Source: Nigrospora sphaerica (Eukaryota > Ascomycota > Sordariomycetes > Amphisphaeriales > Apiosporaceae). From it: 64,000 nt of DNA. A model generated the notes under the pieces. That model did not search any database. It was given only the letters and a program-made list of their open reading frames with translations, and was not told the DNA's origin. The translations under genes and the position numbers were made by a program. This document shows positions 1 to 11,526 of this stretch, in pieces. Position 1 is the stretch's first letter, and each line of letters opens with the position of its first letter. The stretch is taken from NCBI GenBank assembly GCA_018287875.1, contig JAGVVL010000013.1, forward strand, positions 3,720,001 through 3,784,000, in the 5' to 3' direction.

Positions 1-2114
1 CTGGCCGCGATGAGATCCCACAAATCATCGACCTGCCTTTGCAGCCCCCCTCCCTGGTCAGACGTCCACGCGCTCCCTCCCTTCCGCGGGCCGGGTAATT
101 CGGAACGCGCCCTTGTGGCCGTGGGAAAAGGGAGGGTTAAGCCTCCCGCTGTCAGACGAGGGAGGCACCCCCGACCCGCCGCCCGCCCGTTTTGGGCCAT
201 GCGGAGCGTTGCGCTCCCGTTGGTGGCGTCCGGGGCCCAAAGGGAGGGATGTCCCCGGCCGACGGTTAGCTCACCCTGCTGTTTTTTTCCTGGGGGGCGA
301 GGCTTGTTTGTTGCTGATTGGAAGAGAGGGAACCCTTGGCCTGCCGGGGTGCAGGCTTGGGTGAGCAAGAGAGTTGGATTTCTTTGGGGGGTACCTAAGA
401 TGGGATGAAGGGAGCGGCGGCAGAACGGCTGGCCCGCGGTACAAGAGACGAAAGGGCGGGATGCTTGCGGCTCGGGGTCCGGTGTCTTGCGCAAAGCTGG
501 CGGCGACTGTGCCACTGCGTATCTAATGGCAGGCGCTTGGTTCGTAGGAAGCATTTGCCGCGTCGGTAGTCTTGCATACCTGCCCGGTACGGCTTTTGGC
601 TTTTGGTTGACTGCACACAGGTTACAAGGCGCGCCGCTGACAGGGCCTGTGTACCTACGCTGCAGCTCTCACCATCCGAAGCGAGGGTCGCGTATGACTC
701 AGAGTGTCAATTAACGTACCGAGGTATGGTCCCGCGAGACAGTTAGGGGAAAACGGTTCTGGGTCGACACTCTGAGGTGTGACGCCATCCGCAGGGGCGT
801 GCGAGTAGTGGAAGCCTAGCGACGCGGGCAGAGAACTCAGCGGGCTTTGCTCTTCAACTGCCAGATGAGGCGCCGATACGGAACCACCAGATCATGATCC
901 TGGCAGCCCGGGCGCAAATGGCACAAGCTGCACATGCAGACCACCGCAATTCGCGAGCGCGCCCGACCCTCACTGGAAAAGAAGGCTCACAAGTATGCTT
1001 CCTACTTTTTGTTGGCGTCATCAGTTCAATTCAAGACGTGAGCCAGCAGCGCGCCCGTCGTAGCTCGCCAGTGTGGCTTCCACTGAGTCGGTGCTGGCTA
1101 ATGCATGCCGGCTTGGTGGCTGTGTACTCCCAACGCACTGCGCCTCGCTGCGTCGGGGTTCCGTGCGAAGCACAACTGCGCGTTGTGGCCGCTCCCTGAG
1201 CTTCTCTATCCATGTCAAGATGCTCTTTTGCGATGCGATCCATGCCGTTGTTCCAATTCTGGAAGCTTTCCAGACGGGATTCCATGCCATAAAAGGTTCA
1301 ACCCGCTCGGTCCCATCATCCATGGGGATAGGTTGTCTCCGCCAAATAACCTCCCGCCTGCCGAAGGTGTAAAGGGCCAGTGGGGCCCTGGTACTGGGAT
1401 ACAGAAGGGAGAGCGCGACCCCACGTCACCCTCGGGGAGGAGGTACCTACCACTGCAAATTCGTCAAACCACGCCACCACTAGCAGTCAACAGGACCAGA
1501 AGGTAAATTTCGATTATCTCGTCTCCTTATAATTAGGCAACGATGCATAAGTAAAACATAACGGCTCCGTCTATTTCAACTTGTATGAAACTTTAATGCT
1601 AAGTCTCGACCTGATTACCGACGCCTGATCCGACTCATCCTCGCTTTCTAACGAACTGATTAAAGGCATAAGAAACGCAGCGTATACAGACGCTGGAGTG
1701 CTATATGCCACTGAATAATATCAGATTATGCTAACCAGACTGGCCATTTTCGATCGGGCGTGTCGGGGATGGATGCTTATATGATAGAAGCCTTCGTTCA
1801 CCCAGGTGCATGTCGCCCGCTCGCGTCCGATGGTCCATCCCGTCTGGCAGTGGGGGGAATGGGGGCCGGGGGTGGGGCCGCTGCACCCTCAGACAGGCTG
1901 ACCGAGTTGCGTAGGTGTTGATGTGCCAAGAAAACCGCATCTCGGCTTATAAGCGGCTCGGCCAAGGTCGAACATCGTAACGAAGAACGAGGGCACGCGG
2001 AGGACCGGCGGGAGAGAGCATGTCCTCAAGCGTGAGTTTGTCGGGACCTGGGCTTTCGAGATGGCGGCGCATTGCTTGGGGATGTGTGGAAAGAGCGGAT
2101 GACGAGGCGCAGGA
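1..2114. other. Intergenic, no gene recognised
   Basis: The open frames here are short, overlap one another on both strands and show no recognisable domain or convincing splice structure. No RNA gene or repeat was identified. The left edge may contain the flank of a gene outside the window. Confidence 0.5.
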
Positions 2115-2258
2115 TTAAAACAGGGGAAAGTTGACTCGGTTGACGCCCGCGGCCACGGCGTGGAGATATGTAAGGTACGCCACAACCAGCGCGAGGATGG
2201 CGACGACTAGAGATGGTATACCCATGGCGAGAGCAACGATGATCTCGTCGGATAGCAT
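2115..2258 (-). CDS. 47-aa single-span membrane protein, paralogue of the one at 12386-12841
   Basis: The first true ATG is at 2258; the open frame continues upstream only through non-ATG codons. The product has a short acidic N-terminus, then one hydrophobic helix (about residues 6-31) holding the signature GIPSLVVAILALVVAYLTY, then a short tail. It matches the first 31 residues of the product starting at 12841 at 21 of 31 ungapped positions, which is the main evidence that it is real. Tiny proteins with an ALAIGIPSL-type helix recur in filamentous ascomycetes, but I know no assigned function. A further exon after the helix is possible. It could be a remnant of a longer gene. Confidence 0.5.
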   Translation of the reverse strand: MLSDEIIVALAMGIPSLVVAILALVVAYLTYLHAVAAGVNRVNFPLF

Positions 2259-2694
2259 TGTCAGACTGCTCGAATGCTCTTTGAGTGTGGATGGACTTGG
2301 AGGAGCCAAGTTCCCGTTTTATAGCTCAGCGGGCAACATCTTTTATCTGTGGATTTGGCGATATCCGACCGACGGGACTAAAGAGACAGCCTCAGAAGAC
2401 TTCCTGAAACAGAACGGTCCGCAAGAAGCAAAAGTTGTCATGGCCGATACGAGCATGGGACGGCCAATCGTAGGGAGCCGATCTTAACGTACATAGCTGT
2501 ATCCCAGCCCAAGCCACTGCGGACAGCTTGGCACTGAAAGGCTGGGAACAGCAACGCGCTACGAACCAAGTACTTACCTAGCAACCCCTCCACAAATTAG
2601 GCTGCCTATCGTCTAACTCAAAAACATACGGTAACGCCCTCACTTAGGGGGCAGGCGGGTAGCAAAAAAGGTGACCCAGCTCCACCTTGAATAG

Positions 2695-2752
2695 CCTCTC
2701 TCCCTCTGTCTCTCCCTCTTTCTCCATTCCTCTCTCTATATCTCTCTCTTCT
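2695..2752. repeat. CT-rich microsatellite
   Basis: A nearly pure pyrimidine run made of CTCTCT and CTCCCT units, interrupted by a few purines. It is low complexity with no coding meaning seen. Confidence 0.7.
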
Positions 2753-3500
2753 CGCGTTCTCATAGTGTATTCGCAGCTATTAGATTAAGGACATCGTTAT
2801 ATTTAATGGACCCTGCTGTAGAAGCCTAATATATATGTTTATGGGCTAGGGCTAAGAATTGGATGGGTTAGTGATGCCAGACCGATATCGAGGTCTTAGA
2901 GATTGGGTGTTACTGGATTGCACACTAAGAGCTTGGTGTTTCAAGTGGAACTGGGTTACTTTTCATGCTACGCCCCTACGGGGGGATCAATACGCCACGC
3001 CAACGCGTCACGCCAACGCCCGCGCTTATCAGAAAATGCCGCAACGGCGCGCAGTTCCCGCCCCTGGCATCGCAAGTAAGCGGCCCCGGGCGGGTAGTAC
3101 CGGTCTTGCATCCGAAAATCACTCTGAGGCCGCAAACCCACTTCCGAGGGTAGACACCCCCGAGGGCAGCCGGGCAAGCAACGCTTTTGCCGACGTCACG
3201 TGTTGAGCCGCCCATCTAGATCAAAAGCCACCGCCTGCATGCAATGCATGTCTCAGAACGATGGTTTGCGACGATCAGGAACAAGAGTGAATACAGGTTA
3301 AGCCACGATGAGGCATTAAAGAGCCTGTTCGCCCGCCCTCTCGCTCGTTCATGACGTCGCTTCTGGTCCTCGGCTTGCGTGCCGTTCTTTTGCGGATAGG
3401 CGGTGTAATCGCCGCCCAAACGCAAGGACGAAGTCTGCTGCGAAACACTTTGAATCTCTAAACTTATAACCTCACAGGTTAACTCCCTAACACAATCCTT

Positions 3501-3594
3501 ACAGGCACATTAATTGTGCATTTTGGTTGAACCTGGAATAGACCAATCAGTGGATGTCTATTAAGGTTCGGGGGCTGGAGAGTACTTGCGCCAC
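3501..3594. repeat. Dispersed ~95-bp repeat, copy 1
   Basis: Aligns with 31468-31559. Both start with ACAGGCAC and share GAACCT, CCAATCAGTGGA, CGGGGGCT, GAGTA and GCCAC blocks at identical spacing (offsets 26, 37 and 47 from the CCA). Upstream of the aligned core there is one 2-bp length difference. The copies differ largely by transitions, as expected for an old, perhaps RIP-mutated, repeat. It could be a fragment of a solo LTR or a SINE; no target duplication was found. Confidence 0.5.
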
Positions 3595-4453
3595 ATTAAC
3601 AGTATAAGTCTTAAGCGGGGCTTAAGCTTACAGCAGGAGGTGTGGTTGATGGATGGTATGCTATACACTGGTAGGCTGACACTAAGATGTACATTCCTTG
3701 TGCCTGTCGAGATAGCCAATTTCACAGTTTGAGCATCTGCTAATTTTCAGGGCAGGATGCAATGGCAGAAGTACAGCAACGGGCCTTCAAGCCTCCTATC
3801 AGAGCTGGTTTTGTTGATATCTTGGTCTTTGCTGCGCCGTCTTGGGATACTCATTGGACAGGGTGTTCTGTTCATTCACAATGCTACACGCTACTCCATA
3901 GATATCACCAACACGGCATCCAGTCTCTCCATCATATGCCCCAACGTCGGGCCATTGCTGTCCCTAGCCGAGGAGAACCTCCCGTTTTCCACCCAGATCC
4001 CAACCCACGCAGAACCCTCAACCCTGCTTGTGCATTGCATGGAACCTGGCACCGAGTCCCGGGCAATCTGCGCAACAACGGCCGGAACAACGGGAGATGC
4101 CACTCCGGCCTCGGCGCACAGGCGATCTTATCCTGGTGATCTACTGGGTCCTCGGTTATAGTGATGTACAAGAACCCCTGCTAGGCCCTGGCGAATCCAG
4201 TGCGTGGCCGCCCAGATGGAGAATGACACTGCGCGGGTTTTGCTGCCGTGGGGGTGGCAGGGACTGGGGCCCGGGACGGGTAAGTGGGTTTCTCTCCATG
4301 CTGCTGTAGGGCTCAATAGATGGTCTACGAAGTTCGTGCCTTGAAGAACGCCGGATATGACCCGCCCAAGCAGTTGAAAAGCCTACGGGTCATATCTCAC
4401 TGCTGAGCAGTGGGACTGTGTAGCAAGGGTCCATGATCCATCGTAGTCGAGGC

Positions 4454-4739
4454 TAGACTTCGGTCATTATAACCCAGCCCATAAGCCCATGCTTACCCAT
4501 ACGACCCATGGGCTCAATATGGGTTGCCAAGAGAACCCATGGGCTACCCATGGGAAAGCGTTGACAACCCATGGGCTACCCATGGGTAGCTTTTACTCCA
4601 CATAAAGTTTTAACGACAGCTTCTTGTTCCATATGGGTCGTGATGGGTAGCTTATGCTAACCCATGGGTAGCCCATAGGTGCACGCTTAAATTATGGGCC
4701 ACCCACGGGTAATTCATGGGCGCCCATTACCGAAGTCTA
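4454..4739. mobile_element. hAT-like MITE, 286 bp, with 8-bp target duplication
   Basis: The element begins TAGACTTCGGT and ends with the exact complement ACCGAAGTCTA. It is flanked on both sides by the perfect 8-bp direct repeat GTCGAGGC (4446-4453 and 4740-4747). An 8-bp duplication with TA-starting inverted ends is the signature of the hAT superfamily. There is no open frame, so it is non-autonomous. The inside is unusual: it is packed with the palindrome ACCCATGGG and relatives (near 4504, 4535, 4545, 4567, 4577 and 4660), giving it strong folding potential on either strand. Confidence 0.85.
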
Positions 4740-4747
4740 GTCGAGGC

Positions 4748-5146
4748 ATCCGAGTTCCCCTCATTGTCTCTTCGATGGGCACAGAAGACTGTTATCAGGG
4801 CGCCCCGCCGCTCGAGGGTCATCCCCAACTCGTAGGATTAAACGCAGAAGGAATCGTCATAGAGAAGTACGCAACATAGCAGAAATGGGCAACCAGTACG
4901 TGCCTGGCCGCTACATCCCAGCAGAAAGTGTTAACGGCGCTCCTGTTATCTACTATTGGCTTGGTTCGAGTGCGTGTGGTGCCCATCAATTCTGGTGTAG
5001 CTGGTGTACAAGCCCGCCCATACGAGCATGCTTCCGCGGATCGTCAATCCAGTGTGAGGGTTGCACAACGTCCGACCCCGTGTACCCCTCATCCCTTTGA
5101 CCCCCACCGCGCCGGAGGCCACGCCCTAAAAAGCCCCTCTCCCAAT
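4748..5146. other. Intergenic, no gene recognised
   Basis: A short gap between the MITE and the dehydrogenase remnant. The long plus-strand frame starting here runs on as the antisense of the dehydrogenase and is not credible. Confidence 0.5.
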
Positions 5147-5698
5147 CTACCATGGGGCAGTCTCGCCCGAGAACAGTACCATCTTCCCGCCGTGTTTCTC
5201 CTTGGTGGTCTCGTTGAGCACCTTGAACATGCCGTCACACGACGTTTCCACGCTGATCATAAGCTTGGCCTGTGTCTCGGCGTCGACGTTGAAGGCGGCG
5301 GCGCCAATGTCGCCGAGGTCGGTGTGCACCCACCCGGGGCCCAGCGCCATCGAGTTCGGCCTCAGGTGGGCCTCGAGGTCCTTCTCCTGGAGCTCGGCGA
5401 CGGTGGGGAAGACATAGGCCACACCGGCGTTCGCGACGACGACGTCGAGATGCTCGATGGCCTGGGCCTCGATCTGCTGGACGGCGTCGAAGGCGTCCTG
5501 ACAGACGGTGGCGTCGAGCTTGACCACGAGCAGCTTGCTGCCCTCGCCATTGGGCACGTTGCTGAGCTCTTTGGAGCTGGGGTGGTCCGGGTTCCAGTTG
5601 GCCGCGATGACGGTGTGGCTGGGCAGGGCAAGGTAGCGCTCCGGCATGCCCTTTCCGAGCCCGCGGCTGGCGCCGGCAATCAGCACAATGGTCGACAT
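5147..5698 (-). pseudogene. Short-chain dehydrogenase (NorA-like ketoreductase type) lacking its catalytic segment
   Basis: An uninterrupted 183-aa frame from ATG 5698. The N-terminus carries the Rossmann cofactor motif TGxxxGxG as GASRGLGKG (residues 8-16), the conserved LDVVVANAG strand (about 84-92) and EKDLEAHLRPN. The sequence then jumps straight to a GPGWVHTDLG block that in the family lies some 70-80 residues further on. The segment normally holding the catalytic Ser and the Tyr-x-x-x-Lys is absent, and no splice sites exist at the junction near 5350. Family members are about 250 aa. The deletion kept the frame. I infer a non-functional oxidoreductase; it lies next to the terpene synthase and may once have oxidised the cluster product. 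Confidence 0.75.
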
Positions 5699-6064
5699 GG
5701 TGGTGATGCTCTTATCAGGGTGAATGGGAATGGAACCGGCTATTCTTGTTTGGATGCTCGAGATGCAATGGGGGACGGATAGCGTCGAGGCATGGGCGAA
5801 TCATTGAGTCTTCTTTATCCTGCCTATCATGAGGACCTCCGCTTCCAAATCCTTGCCTTGTCAATCAGCAAATACACTGATGCCTACCAGCTTTATCCTG
5901 TACGTGATGTGCTCATGCTTACAAATGCATTCTCGGTGTGATAACTGTGGCATGAGACATGGATTTATCTGCCTTGGTACTTTTGACCGCCTGGGATGCG
6001 TCGTAAGCGGAAAGCTTCACGCCCCGGCAGGTCCCATCGATTGTACTTTGGATGTGCACCATTC
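5699..6064. other. Intergenic, no gene recognised
   Basis: Presumed promoter of the dehydrogenase remnant and 3' flank of the terpene synthase. Nothing else was seen. Confidence 0.5.
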
Positions 6065-7555
6065 TCAAACCGAGGAAGACTTGGCCACCTCCTTTTCATC
6101 CATTCGAGCTGCGCCGAGAACCCCGACCTCGTAAAGCCTGTACCTTGTTCTCCTGAGGTGCATGTGGATGAAGCCGTTGGCAAAGATGCGCCAGGCTTCC
6201 TCGTAGGGGCCTGGGTGCCCGAAGAGTCGCTCTGTTAGCAAACCGTCGCGCCTCCGAGTCGGTACGGCCACAGCACGGGCGGGAAGGTGGACTTGCCTTT
6301 CCCCTTGAGGACGGATTCTATGCGACGAGCACACCCGGCCGTATCCTCGACCGCGCTGTCCAGCGCGGCAAAGATGTCGCCGCCGCTGTAGGCGGCGACG
6401 CCGTGTATGTAGTTGGCCGTGTCGCCGCTAAGCTCCTCCTTGTAGAAGCTGGGTTTGGAAACGGAACATCAGGGCTGTCTCTTTTGGGGGGAAAGGGGGC
6501 AATGTGTAGCTATTATGGGCGTTACTCACGACATGACATCGTTGACCAGACAGATATACTTGGTCATATCCTCAATGGCCTCGAGAGGTACCGACAAATT
6601 CGGATACTCCCCCTTGGGGTAAAGGAACCAGGCGTAAGCCTCGGCGAAGCCATCTTTTCTTCGTATGAACTAAGGACGGGACCAAGGTATGGCGTTAGAC
6701 GGGAAATAACAAGGGGCCGTACGCAGTGGCGGCGGGGTAACGTACCCAGGGGAACTTTTCGCCGCCGGGAGAAGGGTTGTTGTACTTCTCCTGCAAGAAT
6801 CCGCGGGCATTCAGCACAGAAGCCGAAACGTAGTCCAGGGTGGAGGTTACGATGTAATTGGCGGCACAAGGATCGAACAAGTCGTAGGCAAGGCGGAGGT
6901 GTGCGCCGAAGCAGCGAAGCGTCGCCTGATCAACGATGCGAGACACCGTCAGCCATGATGCAATATGTTGACTGCCTGCGCCAGCAGAAAATAGAGTGCA
7001 TTGGTCTTACGTTGGGCTGGTCCTCCCCCCGAATGTAGCGCTGCTGGAACATCCTCAGGTCGTCGACCATTCCGAGCTGTTCAGTGTCGTCCAGGTACAG
7101 CGTCAACCAAGTGTATATGGCTATAAACACCCTTACTTCCAGGCGTTGATGCGGGTAGCATAGCTATAGCGCGTTAGTTACGAGAATGCCCACACTATGT
7201 TGGACCTGGAACCCGAGACCAGGGGCGAGCGTATTGATGAAAAGGAACCGATCAAGGCCATAGCTCTTGTAGGGGGGTTGGAACTACCCACGTCTGCCAT
7301 CGAGTACCCGACCATCAGAGTCTGATACGAAACCGTACCGGGCTCTATTACAAGCCCGGTGGACTGGGCATGCTCCATGACGGCGTGCCTCAGTTTCTCA
7401 CTCTCGAATTGAATGCATTCACTGGCTTTGAGGTCCTTCAGGAACTTGGTGTAAATCGGCTTGAGGGCAGTCACAAGCTCCGTGGGAGCCCCGCCAGCGG
7501 ACGTGTGGGCTTTAGCCGGGAGGCTGGCAACAGGCGGAAGAGCATCAATGGCCAT
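6065..7555 (-). CDS. Sesquiterpene synthase, trichodiene/longiborneol synthase family
   Basis: Class I terpene cyclase predicted to ionise and cyclise farnesyl diphosphate with Mg2+. Six exons: 7555-7292, 7163-7011, 6925-6746, 6669-6530, 6448-6297 and 6210-6065, giving 344 aa (family about 375-385). Introns have CTAAC or CTGAC branch points. Motifs: acidic DDTEQ after a hydrophobic helix (D113-D114), the NSE triad NDVMSFYKE (N242, S246, E250) and a C-terminal RYRL (R319-Y320). Start chosen as the first ATG (7555); the frame upstream lacks ATG. The last intron (6296-6211) begins GCAAGT, a GC-AG intron with branch site GCTAAC; without splicing, a stop would remove the RY end. It diverges from the P450 at 9601 and neighbours a dehydrogenase remnant, which suggests a terpenoid cluster. 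Product unknown. Confidence 0.9.
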
Positions 7556-9600
7556 GGCAAAGATCAGAAGCGGTGCTGGATGGGAAGCGGCCTCCGAGGA
7601 TGTTCCGTGCCGTATCAAGTAATGGATGCTGGGCAAAAGAGAGTACAGACCACCGAAATCGGGCGGCAGGGCAAGGCCTGGAACCCCCCTTGATGCCGAC
7701 CTTTTATACGGCTCGCGTATCGCCTATCTCGGCCGCAAAGGCACTATAAGGGCCCGTGCGGGCTCCCTGTCATCGCTAGGAGCGTCGTTTCCCATCTTGT
7801 TTTCGCTGGGTCCGCCAGCGTTGACGCAGCCTGTAGTTCCGGGCCCACTCATCCCGAAAATCGGTACTTCCTTGACCGAGTTTTCAAGAAAGAAAGGGTC
7901 TCGAAAGACAACTTGCGAACTTGCGTCCCCGCGAGGAAGAGGGGAAGGTAGATAAGAGGTACGTATCGAAACGAAGACGTGGCCGACTTACAAGTGCTTT
8001 TACGCCACCTCGGACGCAACGAAAACAGTTCGGGAAGCAACGAGAACAGTTTCGGAATCCATATTCTCGTCATTGTACGCCGTATTACTTGTTAAAACGG
8101 CTGCCCCGTTCACCCTTCTGCCAAGTTAGCATGTAGCACCGTCTCCCCGTCGCGGAGAACTTCCATTTGGGGCGAGGCTCCCGAGTAAGTGCATGGTACA
8201 CGTCAGACGAAACCGGCTGACCTGGCTCTCCTCCTAGAGACTGATGGTGTTTGAGCAGTGTTCTTAAGCTTCCTCAGCTGTTGTTCTGTCGTGGGAATAG
8301 CCTGAACCTAAATAACGGGATTTTCAGGTTCGAGGGGAAGTCTCATTGGAAGGAAACCCAGAAAGTAGTTGATCCCTGGCTCCCAGGACCACCGATGTCA
8401 CGTGGGGCCTATCGTAGCCTTAAAATATTCCCCGTTGATTGCTGGGGTTCGCCACGCGCCCCTGTCGCCCCTCACTCGCTTCCACAGTACCGACGTAATG
8501 CTCACCGCTTTCGTGATAAACTGGAGGACCCTTTATCGCAATGGGAAATACCGCCGCCGCCACGGGAACGCTGTTTTAAAGGGTCGAGTCATTCACGACT
8601 TAGGATCTCTTGGCCTCTAATCCCCATTGGTGTGCATGAGAGGGGCTCTGCCAGACACCGGCTTCAGGACTAAGGAAATATACTTTACAGGAACACCGCA
8701 TAGCCGGTATGTTTGGCAGCTATGCTTTGCTTGGTTAAGTTAGCGGGTAGCTAGCTACCGGGCTTGATCGCATTTCAGTATTGTCTATTGGAAACCCCAG
8801 CGAAGTGTTTCCGCCAATCATGGCTCATAAGCCGCTGGAGTGGGCTCAAAGGCATGAGTCGATATCCGATGGAAATGGATACCGGGCTCTGTTTGGGAAC
8901 GTAACTATTGGCGGAGGCGGTATATAGATACGCTGGCATCTGGGGCCTCAACAACCTTAAACAGCCGCTTATCGAACTCCCAAGTCTCCCGGGACCGTGG
9001 TTTGTAAAGCTTGTAGATCTGGACCCTGGAGGGCATTCTTGCATTTTTCCAAGTCGATGTTGATCACGTCCAAGATTTATTCAGACTAATGCATTGTTGA
9101 TCCGACTTTGAAACATCGTACGAGTCACGGCTATGACTCCCTGCCCTTAACACTTCTCGCTAATTAATCTCCTCGTTACATTTAACTTTACTACTACACT
9201 GCCTAACGAAGGGCTTCTCTTCTCCATCGAATAGTTGGCGACTGAAGCGCCAAGCTCGAAGAACCTCCTGGTGGTATCCTCTGATTAAACTCGACCGTTC
9301 TTACTGGACCGAGCTTTAAGCATGCATCTGCAGGGATAAACCCGAGGGCTAGAAACGCGCGCTAGCAAGGCCAGCGATACTGACAGTCGACGATGCCAAA
9401 ATCGGCAATACCGAGGTCAGCAACAGCAGCGCGAGCCGTGCGTAGGTGAGCTACGCCAAGTACGGTACTGTCTCTCCCGTAAGTCCTGCCCACGGGGGTG
9501 GCTAACCTAAAAGTATATCCTGAACCACTTGCTCAGACTCACCAAGAAGCTTGTCAGGACTGCTGCTCCCTCTTGCGAGACCTCTTCGAATCCCGCCAAT
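7556..9600. promoter_or_regulatory. Divergent intergenic region between terpene synthase and P450
   Basis: Two kilobases separate the two divergent start codons, so both promoters must lie here. No supported gene was found; the frame at 8251-8673 has no recognisable domain. No operator was assigned. A CGGCCG palindrome near 7730 is the kind of site Zn2Cys6 regulators use, but a single hexamer is weak evidence. Confidence 0.45.
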
Positions 9601-11526
9601 ATGGCCAAGTCTCGAATCACGCTCGACCCCTCTGCCTTCGGTGCCGGCATTTTGGCGGCACCGCTCAGCTTGCTGGTAGCGCCCTTCGTTCTTCTCTTGA
9701 TCTGGTTCTGGCGACCGCAACGGCCATCGGCGCCTCTCCCGCCGGGTCCGCGGGGACTTCCCATACTGGGCAACGCATTGCAGCTGCGTGGATATCTCTG
9801 GCTGGCCCTTACCAAGTGGGCGGAAGAATATGGTAAGCATAGTCCATCGGGGCATGGAATCCCGCTCGCATCCGGTTTATGCTAAGCACCCACTACCCAA
9901 ATAGGACCCGTCGTACATGTGTCTGCCTTTGGGCGTCACATTATAGCCCTCAACACGCTGGAAGCCGTGGCCGACGTTCTGGACGACAAAGCAGCGGTTA
10001 CATCGGATGGCGACCAACGCCTCATGATGAGGTTGATCACCAAAGATAACCTCCTAGCTGTCATGCCAGCCAATTCCGTGTAAGGAGAACCCCTTTGTTT
10101 GTTCGGAACATCACATGGAGCCGACCAAGTGCCAGCCAAAATACCGGTAGTTCCGCCTGGCGTGGCCTATGGAATGATCCCAACTGACCTGTCCCGCATA
10201 AAACGTCAGATGGAGCCGGCGGCGAAAGACGCTGTTGGCGGGGCTGCGCTCGATGGGGGCCTTCATGGAATGGCTCCCGCGAGAGTCGGCCATGCTCGCG
10301 ACGGACCTACAGCGCGCGCCCAACGACTGGCGCCGGCACTTCCAGCTCGCCGTGCACTCGGGCAACTGCGGCGTGGCGTACGGCGACCGCAGCTTGCGCC
10401 GGGCCCCGATGCGGCGCTGGGCCAAGCAGGCGCACTGGTACCTCTGCAGCATCGTCAAGGTCGCGAAGCCAGGCTTGTACCTGGTAGAAATGACGCCGTG
10501 GCTGAACGTTCTCCCCCGCGCCTTCGCGCCCTGGAAGCGCGAGGCCGAGCGCATCTACAACGTGGGGTCCGGCGTCCTGCACGAGATGTACGAAGAGGGC
10601 ATGGCATCCCCGGTAAGGCTCCCGCGAAGAGGCATCCTTGTTACCCGTCCCTCTTGTGTCGCGAACGCGGCCGGAATCTGACGGCTGGGTCACAGAACTC
10701 CAAGTCTCCGTGCCTTCTCCAACATATGGCCGAAAATGAGGACGAAAACTCATTGCCCACCCTGGAGAAGGTGTGGCTGTCCGGGCAGGTCATGTAAGTG
10801 CACCTTCGCATGCATAGTGTTATGGCATCGAGAACTTGCCATACTGATCTTGCGTCCCCGAAATAGTCTGGGCGGCGCGACGACGCAGGGCGTTCTTTCG
10901 TTCTGGCTATTGGCCATGGTTCTGTACCCCGAGACACAGAAGGCAGCATGGGAGGAGCTGGACGCCGTGGTCGGAAGAGAGCACCCTCCTCGATGGGAGC
11001 ACTGCGAGAAGATGCCCTACCTGCTGGCCACGGTGAGGGAGACGTTGCGGTGGCGGCCGACGCTGCCATGCGGGCTCATGCACGCGGCATCCGAGGTACG
11101 TGCGGCGGTCGAGGCCCTTTTTTGACGCGAATGGCGGTGCTGACGCTGTTTGGTAACTTGCTTTGGTAGGACATACAATACAAGGGCCACCTCATCCCCA
11201 AGGGCTCGATCCTGGTGCCCAATGTGTGGGCGATCCACCGCAGCCCGGAGCTCTACGGCGCCGACGCGGCCGACTTCAACCCGGCGCGGTTCCTCGACGC
11301 GGCGACGAAGCAGCTGCTGCCGCCGCTCGCGCGCACCAGGGGCGAGGGCCACGTCGCCTTCGGCTTCGGCCCCCGCATCTGCCCCGGCCGCCAGCTGGCC
11401 AACCGCGTCCTCGCCCTCAACATCGCCACCCTCATGTGGGCGCTGCGCGTCGCGCCCGCCGAGGCGCCCGGCGAGGCCCGGAGCTGGGACCCCGACGAGT
11501 GCCTCGACGAGGGCATCATCGTGTGA
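9601..11526 (+). CDS. Cytochrome P450 monooxygenase
   Basis: Heme-thiolate monooxygenase, presumed anchored in the ER by its N-terminal helix (about residues 15-42) followed by the proline hinge PPGPRGLPILGN. Exons 9601-9832, 9905-10079, 10210-10612, 10696-10793, 10867-11095 and 11170-11526 give 497 aa, normal for the family. Key motifs: ExxR as ETLR (E361-R364), the FNPARF meander, and the heme loop FGFGPRICPGRQLA with Cys450. The I-helix reads LGGATTQG, so the acidic residue usual before the threonine is missing. Start is the ATG at 9601; the frame extends upstream only through non-ATG codons. It is divergent from the sesquiterpene synthase and probably hydroxylates its product. The subfamily is not assigned. 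Confidence 0.92.

Larger units (their letters stand above)
2259..4445. other. Intergenic with low-complexity tract and a dispersed repeat
   Basis: No supported gene. It contains a pyrimidine-rich CT microsatellite (about 2695-2752) and a degenerate repeat at 3501-3594 listed separately. The two overlapping frames near 3757-4161 have no recognisable similarity to a family. Confidence 0.5.

Noticed and set aside
4454..4739. Tc1/mariner-type MITE with TA duplication
   Set aside because: The TA is part of the inverted ends, and a perfect 8-bp duplication lies outside it, which fits hAT better.
4928..5782. Long plus-strand open frame (284 codons)
   Set aside because: It is the exact antisense of the GC-rich dehydrogenase frame; its His/Gly/Val-rich translation has no domain.
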